DNA from: Chlorokybus atmophyticus
Lineage: Eukaryota > Streptophyta > Chlorokybophyceae > Chlorokybales > Chlorokybaceae
Length of the DNA: 64,000 bases
Assembly (NCBI GenBank): GCA_009103225.1
Contig: RHPI01002262.1
Location: 705,382-769,381 of the forward strand
Reading direction: 5' to 3'
Shown: piece after piece, positions 49,696 through 60,660 of the stretch
Numbering within the stretch: the stretch's first letter is position 1
Layout: every line of letters begins with the position of its first letter
The notes under the pieces: model-generated
Database searches by the model: none
What the model saw: the letters and a program-made list of their open reading frames with translations, nothing else
What the model was told of the DNA's origin: nothing
Made by a program: the position numbers and the translations under genes

Positions 49696-52397
49696 TCACC
49701 TCCGTCTGTGAGCATCATCCTGCCGAGATCGGTGCCTATCAGGACTCCGTGAGCTTCGCCCATCTGGACTTCGCCTCCTCCTATGCCTGTCTGGACTCCT
49801 GTTGCTGGTATGTCTCCTGCGTGGACTCCTGCTGCGCTCCCGGTGTTCTGTGGGACCTTCACGCTCTCTTGACCTGCTGCGCTGTGCACGGAACTCATCA
49901 TCTCCTAGATCAAGTTTAGCATGTGGTTGTAACCTGCTGGTTTTCAAAGTGGCCTGGTCCTCTTCACTTAGCCTCAGCACGCAACGCCTCGTGCTTGCAC
50001 CAAATGTGAGTACTGCGCCATCCAGCAATGGCGCAGAAGTCTTGCCCGTTGGCACACGTTTCGAGTTGACAAAGCTGCCGTGCTTGGACTCCAGATCTTG
50101 TAACACCCACCCGTCTGGAGTGTGCAACAGCTGTGCGTGCTGCACACAACGTGTGTGTCAACACACAATTTGCGCAAGACCCATTGCATGTGTCTTTGCA
50201 GCATGGGTGTGTACAACCAGTGCATTGCATGCAAGGAACCATGGCGACATACCTTGCGCGATATTGATGCGTGTTCGCACTTCAGCTCAGCATCTGGCGA
50301 CCTTCCTACGTTGATTGTGGTGGATGTCAATGCTATCTCCGCAACAACTTGGTCGTTCTGCAAGGCACAGCGATTGGTGCCTGGTTGACGCACACAGCAC
50401 ACTCAATCTGGCTAAGAACTGCGCAAATGCTGCACCTTCATGACATCAAGCCGTGAGACGTCTGGTGATTTGGGTGCAAACAGCTTCTTCCCATACAACC
50501 TTAGAGCTTTCATAAAGCCTTCGTTGGGGGCCACCACGCTGCGCCCACGCTTCGTATACCTGCACTTACATATGTCACATGACAATCAACTCTATGAACA
50601 AACCTGCTATGCAACGGTTACCCCTACCCCCCGTGGAACACAGGCACCCTAAACTCGACATGGACTAAACCTGATGCATTGGAAAAAGCATGTGTAGTAC
50701 GGCATATGTGGTACAGCATATATGATATAGGTGCAGCATAACACCCTAGTCTGCAGCACCCGTACTCAAGAGCCTTCTCAGCTGTCCACCCTTTGCATCG
50801 CATCAGCCATGCCACCACAAGAGTAGCGGAACGGCTTACTCCAGCCCCGCAGTGCACAAGAACTCGCCCACTGCTGGGCTTGACTCCATCGATGAAGTCG
50901 GACGCTTGATCAAAATATGAAGTAATATCTTCCTCTTCAAAGTCTGGGAAAATGTGCATGATTCTTTCAGGCAGCAATTAATAAGCGTGCTACTACAACA
51001 GCATACATACCAGCGAGGTTGATGAAGAGGTGGTTGAGAGCCTTGGGCACCTTCAACGACTCCTTGTCAGTGTGCGCTGTGAGGACATGTGTGATGCTGA
51101 GCTCCTTCAATCCATCCACATCTTGAGCATGTTCCAGGTCCCCTAGATAAAGGAACCCTTCAACAACCTGCAATGTCAATCAATGACCCACAGAGTGTAC
51201 GCTTGCACACCTTCTATTGATGTGTATACAACTCTTATCGCCACATTCATATCTGAAGAGCGGCTGTGCATGATGCTGAAACACGCAATGTACCAACCAA
51301 CAGACAAGCAACCCAACAGCAGCCAGGTAATGCTGGCCTTCTCCTGTACCTCAGAGGGAAAGCGCAATGGCTGCACAGGTTTTGGTGACGTAGCGCACAG
51401 AAAGGGATACGATTCGCAAAACTTGCAGTATCCTTCAACTGCCAAGAGCAAACACTGGTGTCATTGACACAGTACAGCCCGACACCACCCGTATCATGCC
51501 AAGCTGCAATATGCATATCAAACCTCACCAGGTAGCAGTGTACACAACTTGCGCACCAGACCCTCAGCTGCAAGCTTCTCTACAATCGGATGCTTGTGCT
51601 GCATAGCACGATGTCACTTGCTTGTGTGGAATGATGCGGTACATGTTTACAAAATGAGGTGCGCAATGGCTTGTTCTGCATACCGGCTTGCTATCATCAT
51701 CTTCAAAGCCATACACGATGACCAGCCTGTCCCACCAGCACCCCTCTGACCAGTATGGCACACCAGCCAGCTCTTTGAGTTGCCTGCCCTGAGAAGTGTG
51801 GCTCAGATCAAGCTGCTGGCTGCAATGCACAGGCACAGAGCAAACGACGCCAGCTGCTGGCTAACGCAACTCGTTGCATTTTTATCAGTGCACAGTTGAG
51901 CTGTAATCACGCACCTGAAGTTCTACGCAGTAGGCGTTCCTGATGTGGCCCTTGAAATACTGCACGACATACATCATGCGTTACGTACGTTAGTTCAGCA
52001 AGGTGGAACGAACAATCCCAAACAGCCATTTGTGCCTGTGTAACAACACGAATCCTGCATTCCAGCTACCACATGTCACCGTGCAAGCTTGTGTCTTGCG
52101 AACGTGCCATGCCATGCCAACGACCACTTAGCGGACATTGACGTGCACAACCGCAAGCTCGTAATGTCAGCACACTGCGTGCATGCAGGAGACATTCACT
52201 CAGCAAAGCCCTTACTGGTCTGTGCGTGCATTAGTGGTAGCCCAGCATGTCTTGCGAGCTGAAGAGCTCACCTCCTTACGACCGCGTATATCGAACAGCA
52301 GCGGCTGCTTGGCCCTGGCCTCCCCAACGTTCAGCACGAGGGCATTGTATACGTCGCTGGCGCACACGTCCACGGGCTCAACCCGCTGCCCGGCCAT
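49696..52397 (-). CDS. Rhodanese - dual-specificity phosphatase - FHA - RS-tail fusion protein
   Basis: Exons on the - strand: 52397-52272, 51959-51915, 51815-51684, 51598-51529, 51438-51350, 51167-51007, 50963-50760, 50559-50436, 50357-50253, 50139-49696; 499 aa, total length a multiple of three. Residues 1-155 are rhodanese-like ([24 protein letters not shown]). 155-300 form a dual-specificity phosphatase ([10 protein letters not shown], general-acid candidate D220, active site [11 protein letters not shown] with Cys near 246, then NEGFMKAL). 320-400 is an FHA domain (NVGRS 333-337, [21 protein letters not shown]) for phosphothreonine binding. The tail is rich in RS/SRSP, pointing to nuclear speckles. 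FHA and phosphatase are joined by a 78-nt intron in matching phase, and the FHA frame has no ATG of its own. If that intron is not spliced, translation ends after HLRSS. Confidence 0.82.
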
Positions 52398-52670
52398 GCC
52401 AACGACACCGCCGCCGCCGCTCAGCTAAGCTCAGCTAAGCTGAGTGCACGATTTGCTAAGCTTTGAGCTGAGACTAACTGTAGACTCGCGCACTGCGGCT
52501 TCCCATTGATCTGCGCAAGCGGGCATCCGGTTTTAGGGCTTGCCAGTGCTAAAACGCTATGCCTCAATTGCTCGACGGCATTGTTACGGCGGTGGAGGCG
52601 GTGGTGGTGGTGGAGGAGCAGAAGGGGGAAGAGGATTAGGATTAGGAGGGTCAGGACAGGGAGGTCGGAC
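52398..52670. promoter_or_regulatory. Shared divergent promoter region, 273 bp
   Basis: Separates start codons of the phosphatase-FHA gene (-) and the RRM protein gene (+). It contains the repeated palindromic word AGCTAAGCTCAGCTAAGCT (52423-52441) and a purine-rich stretch before ATG 52671. Confidence 0.5.
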
Positions 52671-55402
52671 ATGTATGGCACGGGCGTTTATGGTGGATCT
52701 CAAGCCGAAATGGATGAGTACGTGCCCCAGAGTGTGGGCTACGGAGGCATGGGCCATGCAAGGTATGGTGGGTATGGGGGTTATGGAGGGTATGGAGGGT
52801 ATGATGCGTTTGGAGGCCAGCCTTATGAGGGAGGCGCTGGTGGTGGGTCAGAGCAAGCAAAGCACCGGCACGACGGGAAGGTCGCCGAGGGCAAGGTGTT
52901 TCTCGGCGGGTTGGCTTCATCTACAGGCAAACAGGTGCCAGAGTTGTGGACAACAATATGCATGTATGCCCAACAAAGCTCATGTGTTCGTTAAGCACAA
53001 CATAGCTAAGCGAGGGCATTGGTTGTCGGTTCAACGACGCAAGAGCACAGCTTAAACAATGCGGGGCTGTGCACGCTTGCTAGGCAGTGTTGATTGATGT
53101 ATTTGCAGGGATCGCGCCTTGCGTTTTGCTAAGCACGTCTAGACGTTTAGACTGACAAGCTCACAAGCAGCTGCAATGGTTCACAGCGCTTGAACCATTG
53201 CAGCTGCATACACTTTTTCCTTGCCCNAAGCCTTGGTGACTGTCTCCACGCAGGCGGCCGTCACGCGCCAGCTCACGGAAAATGTTGAGCGTGGCTGGGG
53301 ACAGGAGGTGTCCGCACTCGCCCTGAACCTCAACCTCCTCCTCTCCCTCCTCTCCCTCTCCCTCCTCCTCCCAACTGTCCTCGTCGCTGCCATCGCCAGG
53401 CCCCCCCCCCTTCCTTCTTCCTGCAAAGACAGTTCGCTCTATGTAGACTTGACGTGCATTGACTGTTGCATTCTCACCCTACCAGTGATTAGTGGCTGCG
53501 CTCTTGATGGCGCAGTGCTTCTTGTGCTGTGGGTAGCTAGCAACATGTCCGACAAAGCACAGTTGTAAGGTTAGTCGGACTCGTGTGTTGCCTGCATTAT
53601 GATTGACGTAACCGAAGCAGCATGAATGCATGTCTGTGCCTTTGCTCAACTGCTTGGTGCATGCGTATGCAGGCTTTACTGGACTATTGCTCCAAGTGGG
53701 GGAAGGTTGTTGACTCCGTTATCATGGAAGGTCGAGGCTTTGGTTTTGTGACCTTTGAAGACTCATGTGAGGACACACGCATAGTCTTTGAAACAAGACA
53801 TGTTGTAAGGACGCTCAATGTTCATTGTGGTGCTCAGCTGTTGCGGACTCGTTCATACATCATGATGTCCCACATATGATTGAGGGGCGAACCGTTGAAG
53901 CCAAGCGAGCGGTGCCGCGACACATGATTGGCCCTGATGATCGGGACCGAATGCGACAGAGGGGCTCGCAAGCAGACTACCCCCTCCACGGTCGCGAGCG
54001 TGACTGGGACGAGTACAAACCTGGCGGTCCCCGTGGTCACAAGCAAGAAGACCTGATGCAGCCGTGCAAGTTGTTCATTGGCGGTATTGGCGACATAAGT
54101 GATGAGGTTAGTGTCTTGTCTGTTGGTCTCTGCTGTGTGGTTAAAGCAGGATGCAGGCAGTATGCTTTCTATGCTTTGGCAAGTGGTCCCATCAGGCAAG
54201 GGGGCACATGTATAGACAGACTATTACTTAGGCTATCGTTCACCTTAACATTGTGCGGTCCACGACGTGGCTGTGGTGTACATGCGGTGCATGAGGCAGG
54301 CAAGGTTTGTTTGTACAGCGTCTGCGTGTCAGAAATAGCAGAACGTTATGTGGTTGGCAACAAGGGTAATGTTTCATACTTCGGCATCTAGCATGTGCCA
54401 GCATGTTGCTGTTGTGGATTACGCCATGTCTGCAGGTGTTGCGGCGCCATTTTGCTCAGTTTGGGGAGGTTGTAGACTGTGCTATTGTTACGGATGGTTC
54501 AGGCAAGCGAAGAGGCTTTGGGTTTGTCACGTACGCGGACCCCTGGAGTATAGAACGGGTCCTATCTATGCCACATGAGGTCGGCAACCGCTTTGTTGAT
54601 GTGAAGCGTGCGGTTCCTCGCGACGAGATGGATGAGATCAGGAAGGGGTAGGGTTGTGTGTTTAGATAGCATGTGGTGGAATTACAAAGAGTCACAGGTT
54701 GGTTTTTTGCTCGGAGCGTGTGGTGACCAGCTCACTGAGGTGAGGTGTTTGTCCGCAGCAGTGGTTACATGGATATGCCAAGGCTACCCAGTCACACTGC
54801 CGTCAGGTAGCGTACACATTGGGTTCAACAATGCAAGCCATTGTGTGCTTGTCATCTTACCTTCCAACAAACATGCATACCCCTGTTGCGGAGCCATTGC
54901 ACTCAAGTAGTCAACTATTTGTACACAACAACTGTGTAACAACAACGCGCTGCGCAGGGAAGGTGACTGGGTGTGTGAAGACTGCGGCAACCACAACTTC
55001 TCCTTCCGAATAGAATGCAAGCGTTGCAAAAAGCCGAGGCTTCCCGCTCATAGATCATGGGGCTCAACAAACATGGGCGCTGGGTTTGATCCCTACTACG
55101 GCGTGCCAATGGCAGGCGGATATGGCGGGTTGAGCGGCTTCGCTGCTACGGGCTACAGCGCAATGAATGGCGGATACGGTGCTGCAAACGGGATGGCCTA
55201 TGGCATGCGCTATGACAGCTATGGCGCCTACGGCAACAATAGCAGTACGCTTGGTCGACAAGCGGCGTATTCAGAGCGCAGTTCAAGATCAAGCAGAGCA
55301 AGAGACTACCGACCTCCTGTTGATGACGTTGGACCAGACCGTAGGAGCAGCAGAGACAGAGACTCGAGAGGAAGATCTGGAGGAGGCTATCGTCCTTACT
55401 GA
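52671..55402 (+). CDS. RNA-binding protein: two RRMs plus RanBP2-type zinc finger
   Basis: hnRNP-like protein for pre-mRNA or mRNA binding, 427 aa. Exons 52671-52934, 53673-53766, 53838-54106, 54436-54647 and 54958-55402, all in phase. The N-terminus is Gly/Tyr-rich (YGGYGGYGGYGGYDAFGG). RRM1 has RNP2 KVFLGGLA and RNP1 GRGFGFVTFED; RRM2 has CKLFIGGI and RRGFGFVTYAD, each followed by VKRAVPR-type segments as in hnRNP A/B and Musashi. A C4 RanBP2 finger GDWVCEDCGNHNFSFRIECK follows at about 282-312, then a Gly/Tyr-rich region and an RS/RD-rich end with SGGGYRPY. This combination recalls FUS/TAF15-class and plant TAF15-like proteins (family knowledge). Low-complexity ends suggest phase-separating behaviour (inference). 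Intron 1 is long (738 bp), with a hairpin and an unknown base at 53227. Confidence 0.92.
53167..53207. repeat. Intronic hairpin, 17-bp perfect arms
   Basis: gcagctgcaatggttca (53167-53183) and its exact complement (53191-53207) around a seven-base loop, in intron 1 of the RRM gene. Confidence 0.93.
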
Positions 55403-56515
55403 GCGACATTCAAACCTGCTTGCTGATGCTTCATGTGCAAGGTGAAGACAACAGGCAGGCTTGTGATTGTGTTCTGTGAGTTGCCGTATTTCAAAAAAGA
55501 CTGACATTAGCAGGTGCAGAGCTGTCTTCTGTATGGGAACTGCACAGGGTTCGCCGAGTGGCTGTACGACACATGCGGTGATCAGCATCTCAAGGACCAA
55601 CGCACCACCATCACCAAATCTTCCAGGAACAGCGCCAGCAACTGCATGGGATCATCTTCCGCCAGGATGTTTCTGCATTGCTGGCGTCTTCTAATGTGTT
55701 GGTTGGTTGGGTGTCCAAGACGGGTACTTTAAACCGACCAAGCATCAGCAGTAATACAGGGGTTCATGTGGTTCACACAGCGTTTGAGAGAATTGGATAG
55801 GGTGCAGGCCAACCACTGTTGGCTTGTTGCCACTATTTCTGCTAGGGTTCAATTCAGTGGCATTATTGGCAAGAGCACCATATGTTACTGAAGCCAGAGC
55901 TAGATAGAAGCTATTACTGCTGTCCGGCCTAGCGCACGACAACAGGCAACCATACATGGCTCATCAACTTATATTACATCCAGGTCATGTGCATCATCCA
56001 TTGCCCACAACGGCAGTTATGTTTGGTTAGCACAGAACTTGAGTGCAGAGCCTGGATGTCTATCAGCTGTTTGCTGTTGCATGATGATGGAAGTAATATC
56101 ATGTCATGGTAATATCACAGCAGAGCTTGGCTCGTAATTGGTCATGGAGCCACACTATGCAACAAGCGTGTCATGCACGACTAATGCTTCAATCCGCTGG
56201 CATTCAATGTAAGGTACGTCCGTACTGTAAACAACCAAGGCAAGACCTGGACGACATCACCGGGGCAGGGAGGGAGGAGGGGGGGGGGGAGTTGCAGTGC
56301 AATTTATAGTACATGTTGACACGTAGCAGAGCTTGTTGTCTATGGTACACAGGAAGTACTGACATGTAGCTTGTGTGCGAGCGGCAGGCCTTGTAGACGA
56401 CTGCCACAAGTGCATTATCAATGGGCCAACTCGCCTCACAATGCGCTATGCTTCAAGACAAGGACATGCCAGAGCGGATGAGGGCCCACAAGTGTGACAT
56501 CCAGTGGCTATGCGG
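55403..56515. other. Convergent intergenic
   Basis: Between the 3' ends of the RRM gene and the RING-chromodomain gene. There is a G-run at 56272-56290. No exon is supported. Confidence 0.45.
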
Positions 56516-59500
56516 CTACTGCGACGACACAAGGCCACGCCACACACAGTCGTTGTCGATGACACTGATCACCTCCTATAAAACACGGGCGTGCACTTCA
56601 CCTCCCTCACCGCAGCGCTGTGTTTTATCACCTGTCGGGTTGTCACATGGCCAAAGTTGAAACTGTCCATATCTTGGTGGGTTGGAACTCAACAACACTC
56701 GTACTCACGAGCATGCTCACCTGCAGGCAATCGTGAATGGACGCGTCCTCCACGCTCCTGAATGAAAGCAAGATGCAGATGCTGGAGTCGCTTATGACTG
56801 ACTCAAAATAGAGCATCTCAGCACTGTCACCTATGCAAACAGAACAGCTTTGCCTAGAACAACTTTATGTTGGAATGCTTGCAGCTGAACAGTTCATGGC
56901 TGCTGGCATACTGGATGTGGGTGCATGCAGCTAGTCTTAAAACGAGCTCAACCAGCCCCAGATCTCTCTGACTCGCGCTTACCTAGCGCTTGCTCAAGCT
57001 GCTCCATGGTGTGCTCCCTGTTGAACTGCACATGAACACGGTAATGAATAGACGCACAAATTGCAGCACAAGTATACGCAGCTGTGTTTGTCAAACCTTT
57101 CTCCTGCTAATAAGTTCGACTTGCAGCAACAGCAAGAAGGGCAGTCTTGCCGGCAGCTTGCTGAAGACCATCTCCATGTCAACTGCTAACGAGCAACATC
57201 ACAGTGCGCATCACATACACAGGTCATGAGAAACACCGCATAAACATGCTTACACATCTTGTGGTTTACCTCTTTGGTGCTCCTCATACTCACGCACAAG
57301 CTCGGACTCCACCTCGCCCAACCTCCCGGCACGTCGCCAGCTGGCGTCTGAGCTCGGAATATCACGCCACTGCACCAGGTAGCTTGTGGTGCCATCCTGC
57401 ATGTGCACACAGCAATGAAGTCGTATGTGCAAAGTTGTATGGTAACACACAAGCTTGCAGCAACTGACCTGTTTAATGCGCGCATCAAGTATCCTCTTGG
57501 GTTCAGGTGGAGCCGCAGCTACTTCTTCTGCGTCACTGAAGGCTCCAACATCATCCTCGGGCTGCATGCTGGTAAGTACGGGGTGGGGGGCTCCATACAT
57601 GATCTGAGAAAGAGTGGATGATATGTGTGTGCGTACAGGTCTGTACGCACACACAAATCATCACCCACTCTTGTGCGTGCGTGCGTGTTGTGGTGGGTGG
57701 GTGGTGGGGAGGGAGGGGCGGGGGGCGGGAGGGAGGGGCTAGTGACTGACATGCGCGTGCGTGCGATGGGTGGTGGGGTGGGGGTATTTGAGTAGTGTGT
57801 CTGTTTGTGCAAATGTGTGCATGCTCAAGAGTGAGTGCGCGCCTGTGCGTGCGTGTTTGCTGACTCACAACAGCGAGAACAGGGCAGTAGCAAGACCAAG
57901 CTGTTAAACTCACCAAGCAACCGTGGCATACTCCATCACCACGGCTAAGCGCCTGGTCGAAGCACGTGAGGCAAACTCTTCTCCCGCACGCGCACGGGAT
58001 GAACTTAAGGTCAAATACATCAAAGGCCGCTTGACATTCTGCGCACAAGATCACTGCGGTGCTTTCTGTCTCCTGGATGTCTTCTTGTGCGACAGTGGAT
58101 GACCGCTGCTGCTCTCTCGCATCCGGTTCTGCTACAACAATGGCGCCAATCCTGCTGTCGATGACGCTTCTGCCGATCTCGACTTCCTGATGAAGGACCT
58201 ATCAACGTAGCGGGCATGTAAGCAAACGGCCCTTTTGGGCTGTTTGTCAAGAAAAAGTGTGACTTGTGTCGCTTACCTCAGCGTTTGTTTGGTTGACTCC
58301 GTCGTTGCCCCTGTCCTCCTTGTCGTCCTCGTGCTGGTCGTCGTCCTGGTTCTCCTCCTTCTCCTTCTCCTTCGCTTGCACAACTCTCCCCTCATTTTCT
58401 TCACTGTCAGTGAATCTGTTGCCATCACCTTCGCCCTGTGCCTCAGTGCCGTTCTTGCGTTTAGCACTCTCCGGACTCTTGACAAGGCTGTGGCCTTCAT
58501 TGCCTTGCTCTTTCCCTCCGAAGCTGTCGTTCTTGTCCTCCTCGACCACAGTGCCCCGCTTCTCATGGTTGCCCGCGATCATTGAAAACAAACTTGCCTT
58601 GGCATGTGAGGTGGTTCCCTCTGTGCTTGTACTGCTGCCCACACCTGCACACAATCATGTCATATCAGCCCTTCTGACAGCGGCTTGAGACAGCACTGCT
58701 CAGTTGAACTGAGCTTGCTCACCGTCACAGTGTGCAAAGTCTTCTGCTGCACCGTTGGTTGCTTCTGTTATGGGATGCAACCTCTGCGATAAACACTGCA
58801 GTCAGTGTCAATCAAACCCGCACACAAGCATGCCGCAAGCTAGATGCAACAACACTGAGAGAGAACTAGCTAGCCAGACCTGACCCTCGGCACGCATGAA
58901 GTCCTTCCTGGCGTCGAGTTTCAGGTCCTTCCAGGTGTGACCACCCACCTTGTGCTTTGTGCCGCCCTCGGAGAGGTAGTCGCTTGCAAGAGAGGACCAC
59001 TCTGAGGGGGGTGCTGGAGCAGGCCCGGCTTTGGTGCGGCTGGGTGCCTTTGGTGCTCTGTCGTCGTTGGCGCTCTGCACTGGCTGCTGCCTGTCTTGCT
59101 TGGTTTTGCCTCGCCACGAGAACCACCTACTCAAAATTCTTGTTACAATTGTTGTTGTTGTAGTTGCTTAGATCATCAGTAAAGCTGCAGTACAGCTGTA
59201 CCTTCGCTTTGGTCCTGAGCGTGCAATGGGTTGCTTGCCAAGGCCTGCGCAACACGTATGGCTTCCCTGTTGTTTGCTCATACAGCAGCATTGCAAACGG
59301 TTCTTACAAGATGAAATGGAGGCACGCATTGGTCTGAGCAATAACGAAGTCAAGACTACAGCAAGCATGCATGCTGTGCAATAGACAGAGACATAAGCTA
59401 GAACACGTGCAATGCAGTTGACCCACCTGTTGGATCTTCAGCCCCCAGCATGTTCATCAACTGGCTGTACGCTGCTGGAGACTAACACCCTGCTTGTTGG

Positions 59501-59670
59501 TGTACCTGGCCTGCTTGTCGCTCAATGTGCTCTTATGCTTAACTGCACCAAGTCCAACACCAGCTTGTCCCACCCTTGAAACACTCAACAAACACCAGCT
59601 GTACACAGACCTTCCGCGGCCGCCAGCTTGGCCGAAGCTGCGCTGCTTCAAGTAGAAAGCTAAGCCTCAT
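56516..59670 (-). CDS. C4C4 RING plus chromodomain protein
   Basis: Exons on the - strand: 59670-59611, 59481-59427, 59244-59202, 59126-58880, 58783-58723, 58644-58277, 58186-57914, 57603-57469, 57396-57270, 57182-57097, 57025-56983, 56830-56721, 56572-56516; 554 aa, phases all agree. A basic N-terminus (GPKRRWFSWRGK) precedes a long acidic, charged region (KEKEKEEN, DDDQHEDDKED). At about 325-369 is a RING of CNOT4 type: CAEC, then PCACGRRVC, LTC, CHGC, with eight cysteines. Then RILDARIKQDGTTSYLVQWRD followed by ASWRRAG, a chromodomain-like fold with the usual aromatic positions. The C-terminal about 120 residues are not recognised. A RING suggests E3 ligase activity (inference). The first two exons are the least certain. 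I know no standard family with this order. Confidence 0.72.
57612..57790. repeat. Intronic hairpin and G-rich tract
   Basis: An imperfect palindrome (57612-57638 with 57641-57670, two-base loop) contains TGTGTGCGTACAG. It is followed by GTGCGTGC repeats and a strand-biased G tract (GGGAGGGAGGGG, 57708-57740) able to form a G-quadruplex on the + strand. All lie in an intron of the RING-chromodomain gene next to the 57603 acceptor. Confidence 0.75.
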
Positions 59671-60660
59671 CGCAGAACCACAAGCAGAAGCCACAGTCTT
59701 GGCTTCTTGTTTCACTGCTTTGCCTGTGTGAGTATCGCAAATCTGGCTTCGCTCGCTGAGGTTCGACGGGACGAGGCCTGAGAAGGACAAAACGGAAGCC
59801 GGCTTTCCGTTTGGCATTTCGCTGGCTTCACCACAAAGCACTCAGTGCGCACTGCGCTAGGCACACATCCTGTGCATGGTTTTGCTGCAGGCGGCGGCGG
59901 GACGGGTGGAAAGAGCCTGCGCTGCGTGCTTTGTGGTTCTGTATTGAGATGTGTGGTTACACACTCAACTAAGGGTAGCAAGTGCAGGGGCAACCCAATG
60001 CAACAAAAGTACAGTACAGGCTCGGGCTTATGCTGTTGTACAGCTCTGTACAGTGTGCTTCTCCCGCCGTAGTTTGCTGCTTAGCTTAACACCTTCTTAC
60101 AAATGACGGAGTAGTGATGTTTCAAGGTGCATGGACTTCAACCTAAGTCAACCCCATACCATATTCTCCACCCCACTTGTCATCCACAAACAATAGTACG
60201 TACACATGTACACGTTTTGTTGCTAGTGTCATCCACGTTGGCTTCCTCGCACATGCAGCCACGCACCAACATTTATGTTGCTTTCCTTTGCATGCTATAC
60301 TATTTTATCATAGCAAGGGTCATGTGCACTGTGCATGCAGCTGGGAGCTTATGCTGCGTAGTCCAGACATCAAACAGCGCTTAACACGCGAGCAGCTAGC
60401 ACAAGCAATGACAGTGGCTTGACTCATGAGTTTTCATAGTGTTGCCCTTTGAACTTGATAGGCCTCAACATGCAACAACACAGCCGACGTACATGTGCTC
60501 AGCTGTTGTGCGTCATTCCATCAGCCAAAGCAAGCACTGCGGATCAGGAGGCAGTGGCGAGCCATTGTAGCAATAGTGGAGTGGTTATATGGACAATGAT
60601 TTCACTAGAGCACCTTCAACTTTTCAAGTACAGTACACGTTTAGAATCTCCTTGTACAGT
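59671..60660. other. Intergenic between tandem - strand genes
   Basis: Upstream of the RING-chromodomain gene and downstream of the DUF1338 gene. GGCTT/AAGCC words around 59590-59830 resemble those in 5960-6060. No gene is supported. Confidence 0.45.
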
